From assembly GCA_963839535.1 (NCBI GenBank), contig CAWIVF010000001.1, forward strand, positions 132,832-196,831: a stretch of 64,000 nt of DNA. The letters run 5' to 3'. Of this stretch, positions 40,476 through 50,485 are shown piece by piece. The position numbers and the translations under genes were made by a program. The stretch's first letter is position 1; the number at the start of each line of letters is the position of its first letter. Below the pieces are notes generated by a model, which made no database searches, was not told the origin of the DNA, and was given only the letters and a program-made list of their open reading frames with translations. The stretch comes from RHKX01 sp963839535. Its GTDB lineage: Bacteria > Actinomycetota > Thermoleophilia > Solirubrobacterales > 70-9.

Positions 40476-41525
40476 CTACTTGCGAGCCCCGATCCCGCTC
40501 AGGATCTCGCGGATCCTCAGCACCCCGCCGGCCTTGGGATCGAGCGGCGGCGTCCGTTCCCGTCCCGCTCGGCCATGCCCTCGAGCACCTCCCGCAGCGC
40601 GTCCTGGGAGGAGCGAGCCGCCTTCCAGCCGAGCTCGGTGCGGGCGCGTGACGTGTCCATGAGCGGCACGCCTACCCCCATGTCGACCCATCCCGGCGGG
40701 GTCGGCTGCAGGCGGGCGATCCAGGTGGCGGCGGCCAGGGCCCGCACCACTCGCGCCGGAAGCGGCACGGTCCGGGCGCCGATCGCCTCCGCGACGGTCC
40801 CGGCGTCGAGCACGGGCTCGGCGGCGATGTTGAAGGCGCCAGCTCGCGTCCCCGAGCGCGGCGAGGCGGTAGGCCTCAGCGACGTCGTCGGTGTGCACCG
40901 CCTGGGTCCGCAGGCCGGAGATCCACGGCATGACCGGGAGGCGGCTCGGCTTGATCAGAGTCGTCGGGACGAACGGCCCGCCGAACAGACGGCGGATCTC
41001 GCTGCCCGCGGTTCCCTTGAAGATCAGCGCCGGGCGCAGCCGGACGACGCGGACGTCCGGGTGCTCGGCCTCGAAGCGGTCGAGGCTGGATTCGACGAGC
41101 GCCTTGTGGCGGGAGTAGAAGGAGGACGGGATGCCGCCGGTCGGCCAGCTCTCGTCGACCGGGTCGTCCTGCGGGCCGGCGCTGTAGGCGCCGATCGACG
41201 AGGCGTAGACGAGCGCCGGCACCGAGGCTGCGGCAACGGCCTCGAAGACCCGCTGGCTGCCGCGGACGTTCACCGAGTACGTGGTCACCTCGTCGCGGGA
41301 GGGCTGGATCGCCCAGGCGAGGTGGATCACCACGTCGGCTCCCTCGAAGAGCGGCTCGAGGCGGTCGGTGACCACGTCGGCCTTCGCCCACTCGACCTTC
41401 TCGCGCTCGAGGTCGGGCAGCCGCCGCGAGAGCCCGAGGATGGAGTCGACGCGCTCGTCGGCGACGAGCGCGTCGATCACGCTCGTTCCTACGTTGCCGG
41501 TGGCACCGGTTACGACGATCCGCAT
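40476..41525 (-). CDS. NAD-dependent epimerase/dehydratase (extended SDR; locally frameshifted)
   Basis: MRIVVTGATGNVGTSVIDAL is the Rossmann TGxxGxxG motif; YASSIGAYS, and SSFYSRHKALVE with the YxxxK pair, are catalytic. Between about 40835 and 40560 the protein continues in a second frame (NIAAEPVLDAGTVAEAIGAR to DMGVGVPLMDTSRARTELGW) and then returns, so two compensating indels lie inside an otherwise complete gene ending at 40476. Substrate unknown; likely a nucleoside-diphosphate sugar or similar. Confidence 0.8.
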   Translation of the reverse strand: MRIVVTGATGNVGTSVIDALVADERVDSILGLSRRLPDLEREKVEWAKADVVTDRLEPLFEGADVVIHLAWAIQPSRDEVTTYSVNVRGSQRVFEAVAAASVPALVYASSIGAYSAGPQDDPVDESWPTGGIPSSFYSRHKALVESSLDRFEAEHPDVRVVRLRPALIFKGTAGSEIRRLFGGPFVPTTLIKPSRLPVMPWISGLRTQAVHTDDVAEAYRLAALGDASWRLQHRRRARARRRDRRGGDRRPDRAASGASGAGPGRRHLDRPPAADPAGMGRHGGRRAAHGHVTRPHRARLEGGSLLPGRAAGGARGHGRAGRERTPPLDPKAGGVLRIREILSGIGARK

Positions 41526-41565
41526 GGCACCCGGTCTACCCGGGCCGGCGGCGGCCGAACCGTGG

Positions 41566-43414
41566 TCAGTCGGAGGAGGCGGCGCGGGCGCGGCGGGCGG
41601 TCCGCACGCGCTCCGTCTTCGACAGGTCGACCTTGCGCAGCCGCACCTTGTCGGGGGTGATCTCCACGCTCTCGTCCTCCCGCAGGAACTCGATCGCCTG
41701 CTCGAGCGAGAGCAGCTTGTGCGGGATCAGGCGGACGTGCACGTCGGCGCTGGCGGCGCGGACGTTGGTCTGCTGCTTCTCCTTCGTCGCGTTGACGTCG
41801 AGGTCGTCGGAGCGCGAGTTCTCGCCGACGACCATGCCCTCGTAGACGTCCTCGCCGGGACCGATGAACAGCGTCCCGCGCTCCTGCAGGCTGAACAGGG
41901 CGAAGCTGGCGCTCTTGCCCTGGCGGTCGGCGACGAGCGACCCGGTGGGCCGGGTCCGCAGCTCGCCGACCCAGGGCTCCCAGCGGTCGAAGACGTGATG
42001 CATCAGCCCCGTGCCGCGGGTCTCGGTGAGGAACTCGGTGCGGAAGCCGATCAGGCCGCGGGCGGGGACGAGGAACTCGAGCCGGACCCAGCCGGTCGAG
42101 TGGTTGACCATCTGCTCCATGCGGCCCTTGCGGACCGCGAGCGCCTGCGTGACCACGCCGACGTAGTCCTCGGGGACGTCGATCGCCAGGCGCTCGACCG
42201 GCTCGCAGACCTTGCCGTCGACCTCGCGGGTGACGACCTGCGGCTGGCCGGCGGTGAGCTCGAAGCCCTCGCGGCGCATCATCTCGAGCAGGACGACGAG
42301 CTGGAGCTCGCCGCGGCCCTGGACCTCCCAGGCGTCGGGGCGCTCGGTGTCGTTGACCCGGATCGAGACGTTGCCGACCAGCTCCGTGTCGAGCCGGTCC
42401 TTGATCTGGCGGGCGGTCAGCTTGCTGCCGTCGCGGCCGGCGAGCGGCGAGGTGTTGATTCCGACGGTCATCGAGAGCGACGGCTCGTCGACCGTCGTGA
42501 CGGGCATCGGCCGCGGGTCCTCGGGGTCGGCGAGGGTCTCGCCGATCGTCACCTCGGAGAGCCCGCCGACGGCGATGATCTCGCCCGGTCCCGGCCTCCT
42601 TGGTCTCAACCCGCTCGAGGTTCTGGGTCGTGTAGAGGGTGGTCACGTTGGCCCGGGTGATCGATGCCGTCCTCCCGGCACCAGGCGATCGGCTGACCGG
42701 CGCGGATCGTCCCGTGGTGGACGCGGCAGAGGGCGAGGCGGCCGACGTAAGGGGAGGCGTCGAGGTTGGTCACCAGCGCCTGCAGGGGATGCTCCGGATC
42801 GAATTCCGGAGCCGGGATGTGCTCGACCATCAGGTCCATCAGCGGCTTCAGGTCGGTGCCCTCCTCGCCCTCGGTCATCGAGGCCCAGCCGTCCTTGGCG
42901 TTCGTGTAGACGATCGGGAACTCGATCTGGTCCTCCTCGGCGTCGAGGTCGAGGAAGAGCTCGTAGACCTCGTCGACGACGGCGGCGATGCGGGCGTCGG
43001 GCCGGTCGACCTTGTTGACGACGAGGATCACCGGCAGACGTCGCTCGAGGCCTTGCGCAGGACGAATCGGGTCTGGGGGAGGGGGCCCTCGGAGGCGTCG
43101 ACGAGGAGCAGGATCCCGTCGACCATCGTCAGCCCGCGCTCGACCTCGCCGCCGAAATCGGCGTGGCCGGGGGTGTCGATGATGTTGAGCTTCACCCCGT
43201 CGTAGTCGACCGAGGTGTTCTTGGCGAGGATCGTGATCCCCTTCTCGCGCTCGAGATCCATCGAGTCCATCACCCGCTCGTTGACGTCGGAGCCCGCGCG
43301 GAAGGCCCCCGACTGCCAGAGCATCGCGTCGACGAGGGTCGTCTTGCCGTGGTCGACGTGGGCGACGATCGCGACGTTGCGCAGGTCGTCCCGGGTGGAA
43401 AGTGCAGTGGCCAT
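41566..43414 (-). CDS. typA: translational GTPase TypA/BipA (two or three frameshifts)
   Basis: ATG 43414 begins MATALSTRDDLRNVAIVAHV, then G1 AHVDHGKTT, G3 DTPGHADFGGEV, G4 VVNKVDRPDAR. Domain II and the TypA-specific C-terminal domain (RGLIGFRTEFLTETRGTG) follow. Breaks: near 43040 one C is missing (KA-LERRLP); near 42655 one base is extra; near 42590 an A is inserted (EAG-PGEIIAVGG). TypA is a ribosome-associated GTPase for stress and assembly, and a broken housekeeping gene strongly suggests sequence error rather than decay. Confidence 0.92.
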
Positions 43415-43517
43415 GGGGCGCGGGATGGTAGGGGGTCGTCGTTGCCGCCAACCGGCTCCGGTATTCCGGCGATGGGTCGGGCCAATCCACCGAGTCGGTG
43501 AATAAGCTGCCGCGGGG

Positions 43518-44990
43518 GTGACCGAAGAGGCTGCATACGAACGGCGTCGCTGGCAGGCGCTGGCGCTGATCTGCGTCGCGCAGTTCATGGTGATCCTGGA
43601 CGCGTCGATCGTGAACGTCGCGCTGCCGACGATCGGCGACGCCCTCGACTTCACCCAGGAGAACCTCTCCTGGGTCATCAACGCCTACGTCCTCACGTTC
43701 GGCGGCTTCCTGCTGCTGGGCGGGCGGCTGGCCGACCTGCTCGGCCGCCGGCGGATGTTCATGGGCGGCCTGATCCTGTTCGCGCTCGCCTCCCTCGCCG
43801 GCGGCTTCGCCCAGACCGACATCCAGCTCGTCATCGCCCGCGCGGTCCAGGGGCTCGGCGCCGCGATCGTCTCCCCGGCGGCGCTCTCGATCATCACCGT
43901 GACCTTCAAGGAGGGAGCCGAGCGCAACAAGGCCCTCGGCTTCTGGGGCGCCGTGGCCGGCTCGGGCGGCGCCGCCGGCGTCCTGCTCGGCGGCATCCTC
44001 ACCGACGGCCTCGGCTGGGAATGGGTCCTCTGGGTCAACGCGCCGATCGGCTTCGCCACCGCCTTCCTCGCCCCGCGCTTCGTCGCCGAGACGCGCGAGG
44101 AGGGCGTGACGCGCAACTTCGACATCCCGGGGGCGATCACCGTCACCGGCGGGCTCTCCGTCCTGGTCTACGCGATCGTCAACACCGAGTCGGCCGGCTG
44201 GGGGTCGGCCGAGACGGTGACCCTGCTCGCGCTCTCCGCCGCCCTGCTGATCTCGTTCGTCGTGATCGAGCACCGCGCCGCGGCGCCGCTCGTGCCGTTC
44301 TCGATCTTCCGCATCCGCACCCTCACCGGGGCGAACGTCGTCGGCCTGCTCACCGGCGCCTCCCTGTTCGCGATGTTCTTCTTCGCCAGCATCTACATGC
44401 AGCGCGTGCTCGGCTACAGCGCGATCAAGGCCGGCCTCTCCTATATCCCGCTGTCGTTCGGGATCATGGCCTCGGCGGCGTTCGGGTCCCAGATCGTCAC
44501 CAAGGTGGGCTTCAAGCCCGTGCTGGTCGCCGGGATGGGGCTGATCGCGGTGGCGCTCGTCTGGTGGTCGCGCGTCTCGCCCGACGGCACGTTCGTCGCG
44601 GACATCCTCGGCCCGTCCTTCGTCGCCGCGGTCGGGCTGGGACTCTCCTTCGTCGCGGTCACGATCGCCGCCGTGGCCGGCGTGAGCGACCGCGAATCCG
44701 GCCTCGCCAGCGGGTTGATCAACACGGCGCAGCAGGTGGGCGGAGCGCTCGGGCTCGCCGTCCTCGCGACGATCGCCAACTCGGTCAGCGAGGACCCGCT
44801 CGAGGCCGCCGCGGGCGATCCGACCGCGACCGCGGCCGCGCTCACCGAGGGCTTCCAGGCCGCCTTCCTCGGCGCCGCCGGCTTCGCCGTGATCGGCCTG
44901 ATCCTCGCCCTGACGCTGATCCGCAGCAGCGACAGCCGCGCGATGGTCGGCGTCGGCCAGGCCGAGCCCAGCCGCGCGCCCGCGAGCTAG
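43518..44990 (+). CDS. DHA2-type MFS multidrug transporter (EmrB/QacA)
   Basis: GTG 43518; 490 residues, intact, 14 predicted TM helices. Motif A GGRLADLLGRRRMF, motif C-like VLLGGILTDGLGW, and the N-terminal VILDASIVNVALPTIG are typical of the DHA2 drug:H+ antiporters. It is divergent from typA (104 bases apart). The 3' end abuts the remains of a lipase gene on the other strand. Confidence 0.92.
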   Translation: MTEEAAYERRRWQALALICVAQFMVILDASIVNVALPTIGDALDFTQENLSWVINAYVLTFGGFLLLGGRLADLLGRRRMFMGGLILFALASLAGGFAQTDIQLVIARAVQGLGAAIVSPAALSIITVTFKEGAERNKALGFWGAVAGSGGAAGVLLGGILTDGLGWEWVLWVNAPIGFATAFLAPRFVAETREEGVTRNFDIPGAITVTGGLSVLVYAIVNTESAGWGSAETVTLLALSAALLISFVVIEHRAAAPLVPFSIFRIRTLTGANVVGLLTGASLFAMFFFASIYMQRVLGYSAIKAGLSYIPLSFGIMASAAFGSQIVTKVGFKPVLVAGMGLIAVALVWWSRVSPDGTFVADILGPSFVAAVGLGLSFVAVTIAAVAGVSDRESGLASGLINTAQQVGGALGLAVLATIANSVSEDPLEAAAGDPTATAAALTEGFQAAFLGAAGFAVIGLILALTLIRSSDSRAMVGVGQAEPSRAPAS

Positions 44991-45510
44991 CCCGAAGGAA
45001 GCGCACGTACCAACTCGGCATGATGCTGCCCTCGGAGTGGCCGACGATGTCGACCTTGCGCGGCGTCGGTCCGGCGCAGGACCCGCCCGATGAAGCGCTT
45101 CAGCTCTCGCGCGCTGGACTGCATGGTCGCGCAGTGCCGCCGGGCTGGTAGCCGGGCATCTTGACCTCGTCCTTGCTGCCGTAGGTGAGCGAGATAGACG
45201 CAGAAGCCGCGGTTCGTCGAGGTAACGGCGAGATCGTGCGCCAGTTGACCGTCTGGTTGGCGAGCAGGCCGTGGACGAGGACCACCGGCTCGGGATGCGC
45301 CGCGCGACGGCTCTGCAGTCGAAGTCGGTTGGCGCCTGGCGGCGAGCCGAGTCGGGCGCCTGGCCGCTGCGCGCGTGAGGGCGGCGTCGACGGTCCAGGG
45401 CACCTCGAACTTGCTCGTCTCCGCCTCGGCGGGTGGAGCGCCGCCAGGGCGGCATGCGCAGCAGCCCGATGATCGCCGCGACTCAGGTTTCCCGGGTCCC
45501 CGCGTGCCAT
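44987..45510 (-). pseudogene. 3'-truncated secreted lipase (alpha/beta hydrolase) remnant, also frameshifted
   Basis: The pieces read in order as the start of a class-2-type lipase: leader near 45510-45430, VPWTVDAALTRAA, HPEPVVLVHGLLANQTVNW, LTYGSKDEVKMPGYQPGG, QSSARELKRFIGRVLRRTDA, then VDIVGHSEGSIMPSWYVRFL. The last piece contains the nucleophile-elbow region. The sequence stops about 10 residues after the elbow, exactly at the convergent MFS gene's stop, so the catalytic Asp and His are missing. Frame breaks near 45210, 45170, 45070 and elsewhere. It is either a deletion remnant or a misjoin. Confidence 0.65.
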
Positions 45511-45548
45511 GCGCGCGAACCTAACCGGAAGCCGCAGGTGGCGTCCGA

Positions 45549-46418
45549 CTAGACGGTCGCGAACCGCAGCGGGATCCCGAACGGATCGATCACGTCGAGC
45601 CCGCCGTCGCGCTCGGTGACCTCGACCCCCGCGCCCTCGAGCCGCTCGCGCAGCTGAGCGAGCGATCCCGAGTCGACGACCACCGTCCAGTGGTCGAGCC
45701 CGACCACGCCGCCCGGCTGGGGCGGGATGCCCTCGCCGCGCCAGGTGTTCAGGCCGAGGTGGTGGTGGTAGCCGCCGGCCGAGACGAACGCCGCGCCCTG
45801 GAACAGCGTCTGCACCTCGAAGCCGACGACGTCGCGGTAGAAGGCGAGCGCCTCGTCGATGTCGCTCACGTGCAGGTGCAGGTGGCCGACCCGCAGGTCG
45901 CGGTCGGCCTTCGGGCTCAGCTCCTCGCCCGCCACGGTGGCCATCAGGCCGCCCATGTCGAGGGGCGCCGGGCCGATCGTCGTGGGGTCGCGCAGGTTGC
46001 CCCAGTTCGACCGCGGCTGATCGGCGGCGAGCTCGATCCCGTTGCCGTCGGGGTCGGGCAGGTAGATCGCCTCGGAGATGCCGTGGTCGGAGGCGCCCTG
46101 GATCGGGGTGTCGGCCTCGGCGAGGCGGCGCACCGCCCGCGCCAGCTCCTGGCGGGTCGGGAAGAGGAGGGCGAAGTGGTAGAGCCCGGCGTGGCGCCCG
46201 GCGCGCTTCGCCTCCGGCTCGGCGTGCAGGACGAGCAGGTCGTCGGCGCCCGCTCCCAGGCGCGCCTCGCCGTCCTCGCGCCCGTGCAGCTGCAGGCCGA
46301 TCGAGCGCTCGTAGAAGCCGACGGAGCGGTCGAGGTCGGTCACGGCGATGTGGACCGGCCCGAGGCTCAGGTCGTCCGGAAGCGTGGGTGCGGTGGCTTG
46401 CTCAGAAAGGTTGTTCAT
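45549..46418 (-). CDS. VOC-family (glyoxalase/extradiol-dioxygenase-like) two-domain protein
   Basis: An intact 289-residue protein starting at ATG 46418. There are two vicinal-oxygen-chelate modules: GPVHIAVTDLDRSVGFYERS to YLPDPDGNGIELAAD, and VGHLHLHVSDIDEALAFYRD to VIDPFGIPLRFATV. The metal ligands appear as His/Glu in each module (H of VHIAV and GHLHLHV; E of GIELAAD). Most like CatE-type catechol 2,3-dioxygenase-related proteins. It is downstream of the Zn-ADH on the same strand. Confidence 0.85.
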   Translation of the reverse strand: MNNLSEQATAPTLPDDLSLGPVHIAVTDLDRSVGFYERSIGLQLHGREDGEARLGAGADDLLVLHAEPEAKRAGRHAGLYHFALLFPTRQELARAVRRLAEADTPIQGASDHGISEAIYLPDPDGNGIELAADQPRSNWGNLRDPTTIGPAPLDMGGLMATVAGEELSPKADRDLRVGHLHLHVSDIDEALAFYRDVVGFEVQTLFQGAAFVSAGGYHHHLGLNTWRGEGIPPQPGGVVGLDHWTVVVDSGSLAQLRERLEGAGVEVTERDGGLDVIDPFGIPLRFATV

Positions 46419-46459
46419 GCAACTAATTCTGCCAGACGGGTCAAGGCCCGCGGCGGGGC

Positions 46460-47588
46460 TCAGTCGAAGACGATCGCCTGCCGCACGGCCTCGCCGGCGG
46501 CGAGCCGGTCGAAGCCCTCGTTGACCTCGTCGAGGCCGAGCCGGTGCGTCAGCAGGCGCTCGACCGGCAGCTTGCCCTGGCGGTGCAGGTCGATGAACCT
46601 CGGCAGGTCGCGGGAGGGAACGCTCGAGCCGAGGTAGGAGCCGCGCAGGGTCCGCTCCTCGGCGACGAGGCTGACCGCCGAGATGCTCAGCGTCTGGCTC
46701 GGGTCGGGAAGGCCGACCGTGGTCGTCGTCCCGCCGCGTCGCGTCGCGGCGTAGGCCTCGGCGAGCACGCGCGCGCTGCCGACGGTCTCGATCGCGTGGT
46801 CGGCCCCGCCGTCGGTCGCCGCGCGGATCTCCTCGACCGCGTCCGGCCCGGCGGCGACGGCATGGGTCGCGCCGAGCTCGAGCGCGAGCTCCAGCTTCTC
46901 GGGGACCACGTCGACGGCCACGAGCGTGCCGGCTCCCTGCAGGACGGCGCCGAGCAGGGCGGAGAGCCCGACTCCGCCGAGCCCCAGGACCGCGACCCGC
47001 TCGCCCGGCTCGATCCGGGCGGCGTTGACGGCCGCGCCGACGCCGGTCAGCACGGCGCACCCGAACAGGGCGGCGAGCTCGTACGGCAGCTCGGGATCCA
47101 CCCGAACCGCCGACGCCTCGGAGACGACGATGTGATCGGAGAAGGCCGAGACGCCGAGGTGGTGGTTGAGCACCTCGAGGTCGGGGTGGTGGAGGCGCCG
47201 CTCGCCGCTCAGCAGCGTGCCGGCCGCGTTGGCGGCGGCGCCCGGCTCGCAGAGGGCGGCCCGGCCGGCGAGGCAGGGCTCGCAGCGGCCGCAGGCGGGG
47301 ACGAAGGCGAGCACGACGTGGTCGCCCGGCTCGAAGCCGCTCACGTCCGCGCCGACCTCGACCACCTCGCCGGCGGCCTCGTGGCCCAGCGCCATCGGCA
47401 TCACGCGCGGGCGGGACCCGTCGATCACGGAGAGGTCGGAGTGGCAGAGGCCGGCCGCGCCGACCTTGACGAGCAGCTCCCCGGGCCCGGGCGGGTCGAG
47501 CTCCACCTCCTCGATCTGCGAGCGGCCGCGACTCGGCGTAGGGGGGAGGGGCGCCCATCTCCCGCAGGACCGCGGTGCGGACCCTCAC
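46460..47588 (-). CDS. zinc-containing alcohol dehydrogenase (class III-like; frameshifted near start)
   Basis: GTG 47588 (VRVRTAVLREMGAPPPYAES) overlaps the stop of the thioesterase gene as GTGA. The catalytic zinc site is GLCHSDLSV with GHEAAGEVVEVG; the structural zinc site is CGRCEPCLAGRAALC; the coenzyme motif is VLGLGGVGLSALLG. It resembles the S-nitroso/formaldehyde or mycothiol-linked ADH branch. A shift near 47520 joins SRPL to the QIEEVELDPPGPGE stretch. Probably part of a short catabolic operon with the thioesterase and VOC protein. Confidence 0.88.
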
Positions 47589-48056
47589 GACGACTCCCCC
47601 TCGCCGGCGGGCCGCAGGCGCTCGAGGCAGGCGCGCAGCCCCTCCGGGATCTCGACCGGCCGCCGCGACTCGGCGTCGACGAAGACGTGCACGAACCAGC
47701 CGGTCGCCGCCGGCTCGGGGTCGCCCGCGGCGAAGAGCCCGATCTCGTAGCGGACGCTGCTGCGGCCGAGCTTGCCGACGCGCAGCCCGGCCTCGACGTC
47801 GTCGGGGAAGCTGAACCCCGACCGGTACGTGCAGTGCGACTCCGCGCAGACCCCGATCGCCTCGCCGCCGTGGATGTCGAGCCCGCCCTCGGTGATCAGC
47901 CAGCGGTTGATCACGGTGTCGAAGAACGCGTAGTACTCGACGTTGTTGACGTGGCCGTAGACGTCGTTGTCGTTCCAGCGGGTCGGGATCGTGAGCAGGT
48001 GCGGGTAGGACTCCCGCCCGCCGCGCCGCGTCCGCGTCCGTCTCGGGACCGCTCAC
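47585..48056 (-). CDS. hotdog-fold acyl-CoA thioesterase (YbgC/4HBT type; frameshifted)
   Basis: GTG 48056 reads MSGPETDADAARR, then after a shift near 48015, ESYPHLLTIPTRWNDND and VYGHVNNVEYYAFFDT, the 4HBT motif with a catalytic-region Asp/His, and SHCTYRSGFSFPDDVEAGL. About 150 residues. The stop overlaps the next gene's GTG, so the two are translationally coupled. The acyl-CoA substrate is unknown. Confidence 0.85.
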
Positions 48057-48060
48057 CGGG

Positions 48061-48489
48061 CTAGCTCGCCAGCTTCGCCTCGAGGGTGATCTCCGGGACC
48101 GAGGCGAGCGCCTTCGAGATCGGGCAACCCTTCTTGGCGGCCTCCGCGTGCTCCTTGAAGTCCTCCTCGGAGATGCCGGGCACGGTGCCGACGGTGGAGA
48201 GCTCGATCCGGTGGACCTCGTAGCCGTCGTCGACCTTCTTCAGCAGGACCTTCGCGTCCGTCTCGACGCTCTCCGGCTCGTGGCCGGCCTCGCCGAGGAC
48301 GAGCGAGAGCGCCATCGAGAAGCAGGCGGCATGGGCGGCTCCGATCAGCTCCTCCGGATTCGTCCCCTCGCCGTCGCCGAAGCGCGAGGCCGCCGTGTAG
48401 CTCCCCTTGACCGCGCCGGTGCCGGAGTCGATCTCGCCCTGGCCGTCGCTGAGGTTCCCTGTCCACTTCGCATGTGCCGTCGCTGCCAT
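48061..48489 (-). CDS. OsmC-family peroxiredoxin
   Basis: 142 residues, starting at ATG 48489 behind GAGGAG. NPEELIGAAHAACFSMAL carries the first catalytic Cys and KKGCPISKAL the second, as in OsmC/Ohr thiol peroxidases; GTNPEELI is characteristic of OsmC. It detoxifies organic hydroperoxides in the cytosol. It sits 4 bases upstream of the thioesterase gene in the same direction. Confidence 0.93.
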   Translation of the reverse strand: MAATAHAKWTGNLSDGQGEIDSGTGAVKGSYTAASRFGDGEGTNPEELIGAAHAACFSMALSLVLGEAGHEPESVETDAKVLLKKVDDGYEVHRIELSTVGTVPGISEEDFKEHAEAAKKGCPISKALASVPEITLEAKLAS

Positions 48490-48606
48490 CTGCTCTCCTC
48501 GGGTTGGGTTCGCCCCCCACGCTACCCGCCCGGAGAGCCCTCGGAACACCTCCGTCTCGGTTCCTGAATCGACCCGGGACCGAGAATCCCGGCCTACACT
48601 GGAACC

Positions 48607-49206
48607 GTGGCTCGGTCGATCGATCAGGCGGACCAGGGACGGTCCACTGCGGGTGTCAACGAGCCGCGGCCGAGCCTCGTCCGCGGCGCCGCCAGTCGCT
48701 GGCGACACGCGCTCGAGGGCACGCTCGCCGGCACGACCGTCCCCTACGGCTACACGGTCACCATCTGGGTCTGCGGCGCGTACCTGATCCGCCGTCAGGG
48801 AATCGGGGCGCCCGGGATCGGGGTGGCCGAGGCAATCGCCTTCGTCACCGGCGCGCTGCTCGGATTCGCCGTCCTCGCGGCGCTCTCGGGGCGCCTGATC
48901 GCGGAGACCTCGCCGTCGGCCGAGGCCCGCACGGCTGAGACCCGCCATCCGCTCTTCGCCGCCGGCCTTCACGTCGCGGCGATCGGGCTGGCGCTGCTCA
49001 CGGCGATGCTCGCGGCCCGCTGGGCCGGCGACGCCGCCTGGTTCCTCACCCCGTTCTTCGCCACCTCGGTCTACCTCGGCTGCGCGAGCATCGAGCTGGC
49101 GCTCGCGCTCGAGCTCTCGCACCGCGACTCCTTCTTCGCTCACGGCGTGCGGCGCCGTCCGATCGCGCCCCGGCCCGCCGAGCGCGGCGGGCCCCCGCCC
49201 CCTTGA
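48607..49206 (+). CDS. polytopic membrane protein of unknown function
   Basis: GTG 48607; 199 residues, intact. Four hydrophobic segments can be seen (YGYTVTIWVCGAYLI, AIAFVTGALLGFAVLAAL, FAAGLHVAAIGLALLTAML, FFATSVYLGCASIELALAL), with basic ends. I recognise no family. Its TGA overlaps the TTG start of the next gene (TTGA), so translation is probably coupled to the PLC-like protein. Confidence 0.6.
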   Translation: MARSIDQADQGRSTAGVNEPRPSLVRGAASRWRHALEGTLAGTTVPYGYTVTIWVCGAYLIRRQGIGAPGIGVAEAIAFVTGALLGFAVLAALSGRLIAETSPSAEARTAETRHPLFAAGLHVAAIGLALLTAMLAARWAGDAAWFLTPFFATSVYLGCASIELALALELSHRDSFFAHGVRRRPIAPRPAERGGPPPP

Positions 49207-50484
49207 GGGTCCGGTCCCTCGCCGCCGCGCTGCTCTGCGCCGCGGCGGCCTCCCTGAGCGCGGCGCCGGGTGCCGGCGCCGACGCGATCGACGACTTCCA
49301 GGGCAGCTGGGCCGATCGCGCCCTCGACACCAGTACGAGCTCGCCTTCGACCTCCCGCTGCGCAACGCGCCCTGGGTCGGCACCCACAACTCCTTCAACT
49401 CGCCCGCCGAGATGGGGCCGACCCTCTCGGCGATGGACTCCAACCAGCGGATCGACCTCGTCGACCAGCTCGACGTGAACGTCCGCTCCCTGGAGCTGGA
49501 CCTGCATCGCTTCCCGACCGCCGGCGGCGGCTACCGCCCGGTCGTCTGCCACGCCCTCGGGGGCGGCGCCGGCTGCACGATCGAGAAGGAGCTCGACGAG
49601 GTGCTCGCCGAGATCGGCGGCTGGCTGCGCGAGCCCGCGAACTCCGGGGAGGTGCTGCTGCTCTACCTCGAGGACGACCTGCAGACGGAGGGGACCCACG
49701 ACGACGCCGCGGCGGCGATCGAGGTCCGAGCTCGGCGACCTCGTCTACCGGCCCGAGGGGGAGGGCTGCCGGGAGGTCCCGCGCGAGCTGCGCAGGGCGG
49801 AGGTCCGCGCCGCCGGCAAGCAGGTCGTGATCGTCTCCGGTTGCGGCAAGGGCGAGGCCTGGCAGTCGCTCGCCCATTCCTGGCAGGACCACCGCGAGTC
49901 GCGTCCGTTCGGCTTCGAGGACTTCCCCTCCTGCGGTCCCGACTACACGATCCCCCAGTACCGCCGGAACCTGATCCGCTACTACGAGGACTCGACCCGC
50001 GTGACCCAGGGGACCGGCACGGCCGACGACGGCATCACCCCCGAGACCGCCGCGTCGATGACCCGCTGTGGAGTCGACCTCATCGGCCTCGATCAGCTCG
50101 AGCCGGACGACGGGCGGCTCGAGAGCCTGGTTTGGAGCTGGGCGCCCGGGCAGCCCACCACCGGCCGCTGTGCCGTCAACCAGATCGGCGCGGAGCATCC
50201 CTACGGACGCTGGAGCTCCAAGCCCTGCGCCTCGGTTCGAGGCCCGGCCCGCCTGCCGCAAGGGGCATCGCTGGTTCGTCCCGCGGGGCCAGGTCAGCCT
50301 CGACGAGGCCCGGCGGGTCTGCCGTCGCCGCAACCAGGCGCGCCTCTCGGCTCCGCGCAGCGGCTGGGAGAACCAGCTGCTGCGGGTCGCGATGGCGAAG
50401 CGCGGGGCGGGCTCGGCCCTGCTCGGGATCCACCTGCGCGAGGGCGACTGGGTCCCGTTCGACCCGCGCGGCGCGCGCCGCTAG
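49203..50484 (+). CDS. secreted PI-PLC-like phosphodiesterase (frameshifted)
   Basis: The TTG 49203 start gives a signal peptide (LAAALLCAAAASLSAAPGAGA). NAPWVGTHNSFNSP carries the first catalytic His of the PLC-like TIM barrel, then VRSLELDLHRF and VVCHALGGG carry the Glu/Asp and second His; VVIVSGCGKGEAW and GVDLIGLDQL follow. The C-terminal region RKGHRWFVPRGQVSLDEA may bind a ligand. Breaks near 49335, 49730 and 50240. It is likely a secreted phosphodiesterase; phosphoinositide as true substrate is not implied. Confidence 0.75.
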
Positions 50485-50485
50485 T

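Noticed and set aside
42606..45455. A 949-codon minus-strand open frame spanning typA, the DHA2 transporter and the lipase
   Set aside because: Only its 3' part matches a real gene (part of typA). The rest is antisense to the well-supported transporter.
45549..48056. An 835-codon minus-strand frame that appears to fuse thioesterase, dehydrogenase and VOC protein
   Set aside because: The dehydrogenase part is out of frame there. Three genes with proper starts (48056, 47588, 46418) explain it.
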